In this document: positions 27,760 through 35,657 of the stretch, in pieces
Layout of the letters: each line of letters begins with the position of its first letter
How positions within the stretch are numbered: position 1 is the first letter of the stretch
NCBI RefSeq assembly: GCF_020621385.1
Contig: NZ_JAESVA010000003.1
Location: 186,001 to 250,000 of the forward strand
DNA from: Acidisoma cellulosilyticum
GTDB taxonomy: Bacteria > Pseudomonadota > Alphaproteobacteria > Acetobacterales > Acetobacteraceae
Length of the DNA: 64,000 nucleotides
Direction: 5' to 3'
Made by a program: the position numbers and the translations under genes
The notes under the pieces: generated by a model
What the model saw: only the letters and a program-made list of their open reading frames with translations
Database searches by the model: none
Told to the model about the DNA's origin: nothing

Positions 27760-29082
27760 TCAATCCCGGTCCGGCACGGCACGGCCGATCGAGCTATAGG
27801 CGAACCCTTCCGCCCGCATGGCGACGGGATCGAAGATATTCCGCAGATCGACGATGACGCGGCCCTTCATGAGGGATTTGAGACGCGCCGGGCTGACGGC
27901 CCGGAAGACATTCCATTCGGTCAGCACGACCAGGACATCGGCGCCCGTCACGGCCGCAATCGCATCGCTTTCATAGACCACCGCCGTCGGCAGCTGCGGC
28001 TTTGCGGCCTCCATCCCTTCTGGGTCGAAGGCGTGGATATCGGCACCCTCCTCCACCAGCCGGCTGACGACCGGTATCGATGGCGCATCGCGCATGTCAT
28101 CGGTTTCAGGCTTGAAGGTCAGCCCCCAGACAGCGATCTTCATGCCGCGCACGGAGCCGCCGCAGGCCGTCGTCACGCGTTTTGCCATGGTCGATTTGCG
28201 CGCGTCATTGACCTGCACCACCGTTTCCACCAGCCGCTGCGGCGCACCGGCATCCTGGCCGATGCGTGCCATGGCCAGCGTATCCTTCGGGAAGCAGGAC
28301 CCGCCGAAACCCGGCCCGGCATGCAGAAACTTGCGGCCGATACGCCCGTCCAGCCCCATGCCACGCGCGACGTCATGCACATCCGCGCCGACGCGCTCGC
28401 ACAGGTCCGCCACCTCATTGATGAAGGTGACCTTCATGGCGAGGAAGGAGTTGGCCGCGTATTTGATCAGTTCGGCCGTCTCGATCGTGGTCACCACGAT
28501 CGGCGTCTCGATCAGAAACAGCGGCCGATAGAGGGTACGCAACACGGCCTCGGCGCGTTCGCTCTCGACGCCGATGACGACGCGGTCAGGCCGCATGAAA
28601 TCGCCGATGGCACTGCCTTCGCGCAGGAATTCAGGGTTGGACGCGACATCGAACTCAAGCTCGGGCCGGGCCGTGCGCATGATCTCGGCCACCTTGCGGC
28701 CGGTGCCGACCGGCACGGTCGATTTCGTCACGATCACCGCATAGCCGGACAGCTTGCGAGCGACCTGCTCCACCGCCTGATAGACATAGGTCAGATCGGC
28801 ATGGCCGTCGCCGCGACGCGTGGGCGTGCCGACGGCGATGAAGACAACCTCGGCACCGACCAGTGCGGCGTCCATATTGCCGGTAAAGGACAGGCGGCCG
28901 GCCGCCACATTCTCGGCCACCAGATTGTCCAGGCCCGGCTCGAAAATCGGGATCTTGCCGTTCTGCAAGGCCGTGAGCTTGCGCTCATCCACCTCGACGA
29001 CCACGACCTCCATCCCGAATTGGGCGAAGCAGGCGCCGGAGACCAGCCCCACATAGCCGCCGCCGATCATTGTCACGCGCAT
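27760..29082 (-). CDS. ugd: UDP-glucose 6-dehydrogenase
   Basis: Ugd oxidises UDP-glucose to UDP-glucuronate for capsule, exopolysaccharide or lipid A modification. It has the Rossmann start IGGGYVGLVSGACFA and the catalytic cysteine in GFGGSCFPKDTLA. The middle dimer helix and C-terminal UDP-binding lobe (KIAVWGLTFKPETDDMRDAP) are complete. Length 440 is normal. It converges on the glucokinase gene; no polysaccharide gene is adjacent. Confidence 0.97.
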   Translation of the reverse strand: MRVTMIGGGYVGLVSGACFAQFGMEVVVVEVDERKLTALQNGKIPIFEPGLDNLVAENVAAGRLSFTGNMDAALVGAEVVFIAVGTPTRRGDGHADLTYVYQAVEQVARKLSGYAVIVTKSTVPVGTGRKVAEIMRTARPELEFDVASNPEFLREGSAIGDFMRPDRVVIGVESERAEAVLRTLYRPLFLIETPIVVTTIETAELIKYAANSFLAMKVTFINEVADLCERVGADVHDVARGMGLDGRIGRKFLHAGPGFGGSCFPKDTLAMARIGQDAGAPQRLVETVVQVNDARKSTMAKRVTTACGGSVRGMKIAVWGLTFKPETDDMRDAPSIPVVSRLVEEGADIHAFDPEGMEAAKPQLPTAVVYESDAIAAVTGADVLVVLTEWNVFRAVSPARLKSLMKGRVIVDLRNIFDPVAMRAEGFAYSSIGRAVPDRD

Positions 29083-29227
29083 CTTTATTCCTTCGCGCTC
29101 GGAGCAATCTCAAAGACCGATCGGGACGGGGCAGAGAAACATCCGCCCGCCGACCGCTTCCTCTGTCTGATCCCGATTTGTGACCGATCTATGGGCTGAT
29201 CGCAGCGATTGCGAGGCTGCTACAGGT

Positions 29228-30763
29228 TTAGGACACCAGCCTGAGGCGACGGCGGCGGGTCTCGGGCGTTTCCTGCGGCCACTCCAGCGGCAAGGTCGGC
29301 TCAAAATCGACGACCGAAGACAATTGCGCGATCTCGCTCTCGTCCGGCTCGGGCAGGCGCTGTCCGAGATGCGCGGCGGCCAGATGACGGAAGACATAGT
29401 CGAGCGTCGAAGTCGCGGCACCGACGCTAGGGTCGCCCTCGACCATGCCGGCGACGCCGAAGCGGGTGCCGACGAAGGTCTCGACGAATTGCTCCAGCGG
29501 GACGCCATGCTGCAGGCCGAGGCTGACGGAGGCTGCGAAGGCATCCATCAATGCGCGGAAGGCCGGTGTTTCCTTCTGCAGGGAAATGCCGATCTCCCCC
29601 AGCTTGCCGTCCTCATATTCCGCCGTGCGCAGATAGACGCGATGACCCCCGACGGCGGCTTTCTGCATCGTGCCGCTGCGGCGCATCGGCAGTTCCACCG
29701 GCTGCACCGGGCGCGGCGACAACGGCTGGCCCTGCTGCACCAAGCCAAGACGGCCGAGGCGCGGCTGAGCCAGCGGCACCAGCGGCAGAATGGGGGCGAG
29801 GGCCGCATGCATCGCCGCATGCGCCTCGGCGGAAGCCGAGGGCAGTGGCTGTTCGCCGCGCAGCATCGCGGCCAAGGCCTGATCGGGCGACAGGTTTTGC
29901 GCCGCCAGCATTTGGCGCGTCGCACGCGTCAGGCGGCCGTCGACAGACACGCGCGCGAAAGCGGGGGCCAAGCCCGTTGTTTCGACGCCCAGAAGGATTT
30001 CGGCGGCATCGGCCGGCGTCTGTGCCGCCACCGCGATATGGCCGCAACTCGGCAAGGCAGCCGCGTCATGAAAGGCGCGCGCCGCCGCATCAGCCAGACC
30101 CGCAACGACGCAATGCAGCGGGGGCGCCGACCAGATATCCGGCAGCGCGTACAACCCGGTCAGGCTCGACAGTCGGGCGGACGCGATTTCAGCATGCCCG
30201 CGCATCACAGCGGCGACGCAGGCGGCAACGTCACGTCCAGCGACACTATCATAGCTCAGCCCGAGCCCTGCCAGCAGCCCGTCCAGATCCGCGAAACCGA
30301 CCGCGATGCGCCGCGCGTCGGGGCGCAGCAGCGCGAGCGTAATGGTCGCAAGCGCAGCCGCATCCTGAAAACCGGAGAGATCGAACCCTGTGCTCGGGTC
30401 GAGAAAGGCCGGCAGGTTGAGCACGAAACGCGGCATCCTGTCGGCGGCGATAGCCGTGTCGGTCCAAAGCTCCGCACCGACCGCGCCGCGCCGGCGCAGC
30501 AGCAGATCGTGCAACTTCTGCGCCAAAGCCGTCGCGGCAAACAATCCGGCAGCTTCGGCACGGGCCGCAGCCAGGCCAATCCAACCATCGGCCAGATCGG
30601 GCAGGCTGACGCGACGGGCCATCGGCCTCATCGCCGCGAGCGCCGTCGCTGCACCATCGTCCCAGGAGGTCGGCAGCAGGACCGGAATCGGCGCGGAATC
30701 GGGATCGGCCGCCGCCTCCACCCAACGCAACCGCACGCCTTGCCACGCCTTGCTTGCTTTCAT
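29228..30763 (-). CDS. Orphan protein with a class II (B12) ribonucleotide-reductase C-terminal (TSCPD-type) domain
   Basis: This 511-residue protein carries, at about residues 365-475, a domain closely like the C-terminal part of NrdJ: QKAAVGGHRVYLRTAEYEDG, LGEIGISLQKETPAFRALM, SLGLQHGVPLEQFVETF and TSTLDYVFRHLAAAHLG. The upstream 360 residues are Ala/Leu-rich and show only weak NrdJ resemblance (SAEAHAAMHAALAPIL). I see none of the catalytic cysteine or glycyl/finger-loop motifs and no terminal Cys-X-X-Cys zinc motif. It is therefore probably a derived, non-catalytic relative, perhaps regulatory; function unknown. The gene stands alone, divergent from the NDUFA12 gene. Confidence 0.75.
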   Translation of the reverse strand: MKASKAWQGVRLRWVEAAADPDSAPIPVLLPTSWDDGAATALAAMRPMARRVSLPDLADGWIGLAAARAEAAGLFAATALAQKLHDLLLRRRGAVGAELWTDTAIAADRMPRFVLNLPAFLDPSTGFDLSGFQDAAALATITLALLRPDARRIAVGFADLDGLLAGLGLSYDSVAGRDVAACVAAVMRGHAEIASARLSSLTGLYALPDIWSAPPLHCVVAGLADAAARAFHDAAALPSCGHIAVAAQTPADAAEILLGVETTGLAPAFARVSVDGRLTRATRQMLAAQNLSPDQALAAMLRGEQPLPSASAEAHAAMHAALAPILPLVPLAQPRLGRLGLVQQGQPLSPRPVQPVELPMRRSGTMQKAAVGGHRVYLRTAEYEDGKLGEIGISLQKETPAFRALMDAFAASVSLGLQHGVPLEQFVETFVGTRFGVAGMVEGDPSVGAATSTLDYVFRHLAAAHLGQRLPEPDESEIAQLSSVVDFEPTLPLEWPQETPETRRRRLRLVS

Positions 30764-30945
30764 GGCGCCAAGTTACCGCATCGAGTCGGGAAGCGGAAGA
30801 ACATCTGGGGTATCGATTCGGGGTTACCCACAACTTCTAGCGATCCAACCCCTCCGCCTGTGACAAAGCGCCCATGCCGAACACGAAGCCGCAAGCCTTG
30901 TCCTGGCGGATGGACCAGCGACCAGCCTTCGCCTATAGAAGCAGC

Positions 30946-31317
30946 ATGAACCTCGCGAAGATCGGCTATATCGGAACGTCCCTCTTCACGCGCTTTCGCG
31001 GCCGTGGCGTCGGCAAGGATGTGTTTGGCAATCGCTACTTCGAAGAGAAGTCAGCGGTCCCCGGGCGCAATGTGCGACGCTGGGTGATCTATGCCGGGCC
31101 GCTGGAAGCCTCCACCGTGCCGCCGGAATGGCATGCCTGGCTGCATTATACAGTCGATGCGCCGATCGCCGAGAACAGCCGTCTGCCCTGGATGAAACCG
31201 CATCTGCCCAACCGCACCGGCACGGCCTACAGCTATCGCCCGCCAGGACATGATTACCGCGGCGGGCGCCGTCACCGGGCGACCGGCGATTATGATGCCT
31301 GGACACCGGGAGAATAA
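30946..31317 (+). CDS. NADH:ubiquinone oxidoreductase accessory subunit, NDUFA12 family
   Basis: NDUFA12 (B17.2) is an accessory subunit of complex I found in mitochondria and alphaproteobacteria. Recognisable parts are FRGRGVGKDVFGNRYFEEK, RRWVIYAGPLEASTVPPEWH and the closing YSYRPPGHDYR segment. ATG 30946 gives 123 residues; an extension to 30874 is not supported by the family. It is followed 2 bases later by mlaD. The nuo operon itself is not in the window. Confidence 0.92.
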   Translation: MNLAKIGYIGTSLFTRFRGRGVGKDVFGNRYFEEKSAVPGRNVRRWVIYAGPLEASTVPPEWHAWLHYTVDAPIAENSRLPWMKPHLPNRTGTAYSYRPPGHDYRGGRRHRATGDYDAWTPGE

Positions 31318-31319
31318 GC

Positions 31320-31826
31320 GTGGCGCGGCGTAACGCCGCCGAGATTCTGGCGGGTCTTGCCGTTCTGGTCGTCGCTGCAGGCTTTCTTGCCTATGCGCTC
31401 GCGACTTCAGGCTCCGCCGGCGTTCCCGGCTATTCCTTTTCTGCTGAATTCGATCGCGTTGACGGGCTGAGTGTCGGTTCCGACGTGCGCATGGCGGGCG
31501 TCAAGGTCGGCACCGTCACGGGCACGACCATCGACACCAAGACCTACCTCGCAGTCGTCGATTTCACCGTCCAGAAGAATATCGCGCTGCCATCGGACAC
31601 GAGCGCTGCCATCACCAGCCAGAGCCTGCTCGGCGGCGATTATCTGGCGCTGGTTCCTGGCGGATCGGAAGCGATGCTCAAGCCTGGCGGCCGCGTGACG
31701 ATCACGCAAGGCTCCGTCAGCCTGGAGGATCTTCTCGGCAAGTTCATTTTCAGCGTGACGGATCTCGTCTCGGGTCTGAAGAAGAACGGCCAGCCATCCG
31801 GCACTGGTTCGGGCAGCGCGCCATGA
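31320..31826 (+). CDS. mlaD: MlaD-family lipid-transport substrate-binding protein
   Basis: MlaD is the inner-membrane-anchored MCE protein of the Mla pathway, which keeps phospholipids out of the outer leaflet of the outer membrane. A single N-terminal membrane helix (about 8-28) precedes one MCE domain (about 37-115: YSFSAEFDRVDGLSVGSDVR, LLGGDYLALVPGG). The length, 168, is normal. GTG 31320 starts 2 bases after the NDUFA12 stop, and the stop overlaps the next gene as ATGA. The permease and ATPase (MlaE, MlaF) are not adjacent. Confidence 0.93.
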   Translation: MARRNAAEILAGLAVLVVAAGFLAYALATSGSAGVPGYSFSAEFDRVDGLSVGSDVRMAGVKVGTVTGTTIDTKTYLAVVDFTVQKNIALPSDTSAAITSQSLLGGDYLALVPGGSEAMLKPGGRVTITQGSVSLEDLLGKFIFSVTDLVSGLKKNGQPSGTGSGSAP

Positions 31827-32068
31827 CACAAGCGACCAGCCTGACGGCGATCGACCCGGACGGCAATCGCTGGACCCGCACTGATGGCAGCGTCGTCGAC
31901 TGCCGCGAAAAACTGCGTCAGCTGCGGGAAAATCAGGCTGACCTCAGTCAGTGTCTGCAGGATTATTTCGAAGACGCCATCCTGATGGATGTCGACGCGG
32001 AAGCGCTGCGACGTCTGCTGCACGGCATGGTCGATAAGTTGCGCGATCCACGACCGAGCCGTTCGTGA
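31823..32068 (+). CDS. Small acidic protein, unrecognised (81 aa)
   Basis: I do not recognise this family. It is soluble, without signal or membrane segment, and its middle (about 25-75) is predicted helical and charged, with REKLRQLRENQADLSQCLQD and EALRRLLHGMVDKL. It overlaps mlaD by 4 bases at the start and the DUF2155 gene by 4 bases (GTGA) at the end. The coupling on both sides argues that it is a real gene and that the encoded protein may work with the envelope proteins next to it. Confidence 0.75.
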   Translation: MTQATSLTAIDPDGNRWTRTDGSVVDCREKLRQLRENQADLSQCLQDYFEDAILMDVDAEALRRLLHGMVDKLRDPRPSRS

Positions 32069-32649
32069 TCGGCCGCCCTTATCGGGCCGCCGGGCGCGAC
32101 CGCGTCGCGGCGGCGGCGCTCGTGATCCTGACGGCCCTGATCCCGGCAAGGACATGGGCACAGTCGCAGGATCCATCGGCTGCAGGGATCCAGGACCAAC
32201 AGCTCGCTGCCCCGGCCAATACCGATGAGAGCAAGGTCCTTGGGACCGGCGCAAGCTCCGGCAGCAATGGTGAGATCGCGCCGCCGGCGACCCCGCCCGC
32301 GCCGGAAGCCGCACCACAAGCGACGGCCACTATTCCGGCCTCGACCGATTGGGTGCAGAAAACCCAGGCTAACCTTATCGTGCTCGACAAGATTTACGGC
32401 AGCGCGCGCGCGGTCTCGGCATCCGTCGGCACACCGTTCACCGAACGTTTCCTGACAATCACGGTTCTTGCCTGCTTTGTGCGCCCGCCCGGCCTGGCGC
32501 CGGACGCGGCTGCTTTCTTGCAAGTAACGGACAACAAGGCCCCGGCTGGAACACCGCCCAAGTTCCGCGGATGGATTTTTCAGGCCGAACCGGCCCTCTC
32601 TGGCATGTCCGATCCGGCGACGGATGTTTCCGTCCAAGGATGCCGTTAA
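32065..32649 (+). CDS. DUF2155 domain protein, exported
   Basis: DUF2155 proteins are alphaproteobacterial periplasmic proteins of unknown role, often near mla or complex I accessory genes. After a basic, hydrophobic N-terminal signal (to about residue 35, ARTWAQ) and a Pro/Ala/Gln-rich linker, the domain runs from about 95 to 194. It contains ANLIVLDKIYGSARAVS, a conserved CFVRPP, the FRGWIFQAEPALSGM motif and the terminal VQGC. GTG 32065 overlaps the preceding stop. Confidence 0.88.
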   Translation: MIGRPYRAAGRDRVAAAALVILTALIPARTWAQSQDPSAAGIQDQQLAAPANTDESKVLGTGASSGSNGEIAPPATPPAPEAAPQATATIPASTDWVQKTQANLIVLDKIYGSARAVSASVGTPFTERFLTITVLACFVRPPGLAPDAAAFLQVTDNKAPAGTPPKFRGWIFQAEPALSGMSDPATDVSVQGCR

Positions 32650-32944
32650 AGCTGCATATCACGATCTTCACGCGTTAGTGTTTCTACGGTAACTCTTGGT
32701 GATATTGAGCCGGCTTCCGCCCCCCGCGAATGAATGCTTAAAGGGCTAAGAATTCCTTTGGATTCACCGAGTTGGATCGTTCGTTTCGGCATATGTGCCT
32801 TTTTTGTCACGGTGTGTCGGAAACGCAGCGGAAAGACTGGGAAAGCTAGAAGAAGATGATAGATTTACCTTACCGAACAGCAGGCAACGCCTCCGAGCGA
32901 CCGGCCAGGCTGAAGGTATGCGTCGGTCAAAGAGGAGAAATACA
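32650..32944 (+). promoter_or_regulatory. Long leader / promoter region of the OmpA-type gene
   Basis: This 295-base gap holds no gene that I can support. It is less GC-rich than its surroundings, contains a small hairpin GGCATATGTGCC followed by TTTTTT (32789-32806), and ends in a strong ribosome site (AAAGAGGAG, 32933-32941). A highly expressed porin with a regulated leader is a reasonable reading, but no promoter hexamers stand out. Confidence 0.5.
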
Positions 32945-34024
32945 ATGAAGCTCCGCAGCACGCTTATGGCGGCGACTGTGTTAGCGGTTCCGGTTCTAGC
33001 CCTTCCCACCTTGGCGAAGGCTCAGCCGGTGACCGGTCTCTATGTCGGCGCTGGCGCCGGCTATGATTACCAGGGCAGCCAGAAGGTTACTGGTGGTCCG
33101 GGCGGTCTCGCTGGCGGTCGCGCCTTCTACAAGGGCGGCGTTTCCGGTAGCGGCAGCATCGGCTACGGCCTCGGCAATGGTCTGCGTCTCGAACTCGAAG
33201 GCATCTACCTTCGCGCTTCGAACAAGAACATCAAGCCGGGCGCTTATGGTCCGAACAACGCTTACCACGGCTACACGCAGAAATACGGCGCGTTCGCGAA
33301 CGCCCTGTATGACATCGATGTCGGCAGCCCCTACTTCTACCCCTACATCGGTGCCGGCGTCGGCTACCTGTGGACCGCTATCCCGAGCGGTGCTGTGACT
33401 TCCGCGGGTGTGTCCAACATCAGCGACACCAAGGGTAGCTTCGCTTACCAGGGTATCGCTGGCTTCTCGGTTCCGATCCCCCCGGCTCCGGGCCTGTCGA
33501 TCACGGCTGAATACCACTACATTGGCACGACGAAGAAAGAGAGCTTCGACTCGACCTATGAGGGTGGCGCTTCTTCCGTTCAGTTCGGCCCGGCTGTGAA
33601 CCAGACCGTTCTCGTTGGTCTGCGTTATGCCTTCAACACGCCGTCCGCTCCGCCGCCGCCGCCTGCTCCGATGGTTGCCCCGGCTCCGGCCCCGGCTCGT
33701 ACCTACCTCGTCTTCTTCGACTGGGATAAGTACAACCTGACGCCGCGCGCCAAGGAAATCATCGCCGAGGCCGCTTCGAACTCGACGCACGTGCAGTACA
33801 CGCAGATCGCTGTTAACGGCTACACCGACACGTCGGGCACGGCCTCCTACAACATGGGTCTGTCCATCCGCCGCGCGAAGAGCGTCCAGGCTCAGCTGAT
33901 CGCCGACGGCGTGCCGGCTTCCGCGATCTCCATCGCGGGCTATGGCGACACCCACCTGCTGGTTCCGACCGGCCCGGGCGTCCGCGAGCCGCAGAACCGC
34001 CGCGTCGAAATCATCATCAAGTAA
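32945..34024 (+). CDS. OmpA-family outer-membrane porin/anchor
   Basis: The 359-residue protein has a signal peptide ending LAKAQ, an eight-strand beta-barrel (about 25-235; GLYVGAGAGYDYQGSQ, VLVGLRYAF at the end), a proline hinge (PSAPPPPPAP) and a C-terminal OmpA peptidoglycan-binding domain. That domain shows YLVFFDWDKYNLTPRA, NGYTDTSGTASYN and QNRRVEIIIK. It links the outer membrane to the cell wall. Codon use appears strongly biased (GGT, GTT, GCT enriched compared with neighbours), which with the strong ribosome site suggests very high expression. Confidence 0.94.
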   Translation: MKLRSTLMAATVLAVPVLALPTLAKAQPVTGLYVGAGAGYDYQGSQKVTGGPGGLAGGRAFYKGGVSGSGSIGYGLGNGLRLELEGIYLRASNKNIKPGAYGPNNAYHGYTQKYGAFANALYDIDVGSPYFYPYIGAGVGYLWTAIPSGAVTSAGVSNISDTKGSFAYQGIAGFSVPIPPAPGLSITAEYHYIGTTKKESFDSTYEGGASSVQFGPAVNQTVLVGLRYAFNTPSAPPPPPAPMVAPAPAPARTYLVFFDWDKYNLTPRAKEIIAEAASNSTHVQYTQIAVNGYTDTSGTASYNMGLSIRRAKSVQAQLIADGVPASAISIAGYGDTHLLVPTGPGVREPQNRRVEIIIK

Positions 34025-34053
34025 TTTTCCTTCCGGAAAATTGGTTCATGGTG

Positions 34054-34087
34054 AGGGGCGCTCCGCAAGGAGCGCCCCTTTCGTTTG
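34054..34087 (+). terminator. Terminator of the OmpA-type gene
   Basis: AGGGGCGCTCC (34054-34064) and GGAGCGCCCCT (34069-34079) form an 11-bp stem with a GCAA tetraloop followed by a T-rich stretch. Confidence 0.9.
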
Positions 34088-34103
34088 CGATCTAGCGAAC
34101 GAT

Positions 34104-34140
34104 AAAAAAGGGGCGGTGCTTGTGGCACCGCCCCTTTTTT
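34104..34140. terminator. Bidirectional terminator
   Basis: AAAAAAGGGGCGGTGC (34104-34119) and GCACCGCCCCTTTTTT (34125-34140) are a perfect inverted repeat with A- and T-runs at either end, so it can stop both the porin transcript and the converging MFS transporter transcript. Confidence 0.92.
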
Positions 34141-34201
34141 ATGCCCAGTGACTTCAGCCGACCCAGCGGGCCGGCCTCGGTCAGTCAAAACATCCGGCCA
34201 C

Positions 34202-35572
34202 TCAGCCGGCAATCTCTTCCAAGGATCGGTTACGCGTCCGCGGCCCCAGCAGCCCGGTCGCGGCGATCACCACCACCATGCTGCCGGCGATGAGCATGAA
34301 GACGCCGGATACGCCGAAGCCCCGCAGCGTGAAGGCGATGACGAACGCCATGAAAATCACCGACAGGCGGCTCCAGGAATAGACGAAGCCGACCGCGACC
34401 GCGCGGATACGCGTCGGATAAAGCTCGGCCTGATAGCTATGGAAGGCGAAGGACAGGACATTGTTCGCCATCGTCACCAGCACGCCGAACCCCACCACGG
34501 CCAGCGGGCTGCGCGCCTCGCTGAAACAGAGGCCGAAGACGGCAACAGCCGCCGCACTGACGATCACCAGCACCTTGCGCTCCACCTTATCGGCCAGACC
34601 GAAGAACAGCAGCGGCGCGAAAGGCGCGGCAATCGCGATCAGGAAGGTGTATTCCAGGCTATGGGTAATGGTGATGCCGTGCTGGATCAGGAAGGTCGGC
34701 ACCCAATTGGCAAAGCCGTAATAGCCCACGGCCTGAAAGACGTTGAACAGGATCAGCATCACGGTCCGCGCCAGATAGCGACGATGCCAGATTTCGCGGA
34801 GACGGCCTTTCGCCGTAACGGTCTCCTCCGGCGCAGGCACGACCACTGCCAGCTCAGCGCGCGGCACTTCCGCTTCCAGCAGCGCCACGATCCGATCAGC
34901 CTCAGCGATCTTGCCGCGCCCGGCGAGCCACCGCGGTGATTCCGGGAGGGGACGGCGGATGAACCAGACTACAACCGCACCGGCCGCACCGATCATCACT
35001 AGCCAGCGCCAGCCGTCGATACCCATCGGCGCTTGAGGCACCAGCCACCAGGCGAGTGCGGCCGCGATCGGCAGAATGCTGAACTGAATGGCGGCATTGA
35101 TCACGAAAGCCCGGCCGCGCAGATGCTTGGGCATCAGCTCGGAAATATAGGAATCGATCGTCACCAACTCGACGCCGATGCCGATACCGGACAGCAGGCG
35201 CCACAGATTGATGCCGGCCGCATCCTTCTGAAACGCCATGATCAGCGTGCAGAGGCTGTACCAGATCAAGGAAATGGTGAAGATCCGGCGCCGGCCGAAG
35301 CGGTCGGCCACGAAGCCGAAGGCGAGCGTGCCTATGAACAGGCCGATGAAGAAAGCCGCGACGAAGCTCGCGATGCCGTTATTGCCGAAGAATCCGGCCG
35401 TGGTCGCCGTGAAAATATGGGCGTGGACCAGACCGGGCGCGATATAGCCGGTCAGGAAGAGATCGAAATATTCGAAGCAGCCGCCCAGCGACAGCAGAAT
35501 GACCATCGTCCAGATGCGGCGGGTGCCGGGCAGTCGATCAAGCCGAGCGCCAATGTCGGCGGCAGAATTCAT
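34202..35572 (-). CDS. MFS transporter (sugar/organic-acid porter type)
   Basis: This is a 12-helix inner-membrane transporter of 456 residues. The A-loop signature is GFVADRFGRRRIFTISL. The SP/aromatic-acid-porter-like LSGIGIGVELVTIDSYISEL and MPKHLRGRAFVI segments are clear, and the central loop is PLPESPRWL. The substrate cannot be told; the family includes sugar, metabolite and aromatic acid transporters. ATG 35572 follows GGGAGC; the frame back to 35623 is not needed. It ends near a bidirectional terminator. Confidence 0.87.
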   Translation of the reverse strand: MNSAADIGARLDRLPGTRRIWTMVILLSLGGCFEYFDLFLTGYIAPGLVHAHIFTATTAGFFGNNGIASFVAAFFIGLFIGTLAFGFVADRFGRRRIFTISLIWYSLCTLIMAFQKDAAGINLWRLLSGIGIGVELVTIDSYISELMPKHLRGRAFVINAAIQFSILPIAAALAWWLVPQAPMGIDGWRWLVMIGAAGAVVVWFIRRPLPESPRWLAGRGKIAEADRIVALLEAEVPRAELAVVVPAPEETVTAKGRLREIWHRRYLARTVMLILFNVFQAVGYYGFANWVPTFLIQHGITITHSLEYTFLIAIAAPFAPLLFFGLADKVERKVLVIVSAAAVAVFGLCFSEARSPLAVVGFGVLVTMANNVLSFAFHSYQAELYPTRIRAVAVGFVYSWSRLSVIFMAFVIAFTLRGFGVSGVFMLIAGSMVVVIAATGLLGPRTRNRSLEEIAG

Positions 35573-35657
35573 GGTTGTTTGCTCCCGTCCGCCCGTCAGT
35601 TGCGGGCGCAGGGGATGTGACATGGCGCGCTATCCGACGCCAGAGCGGTGCTTGGAT

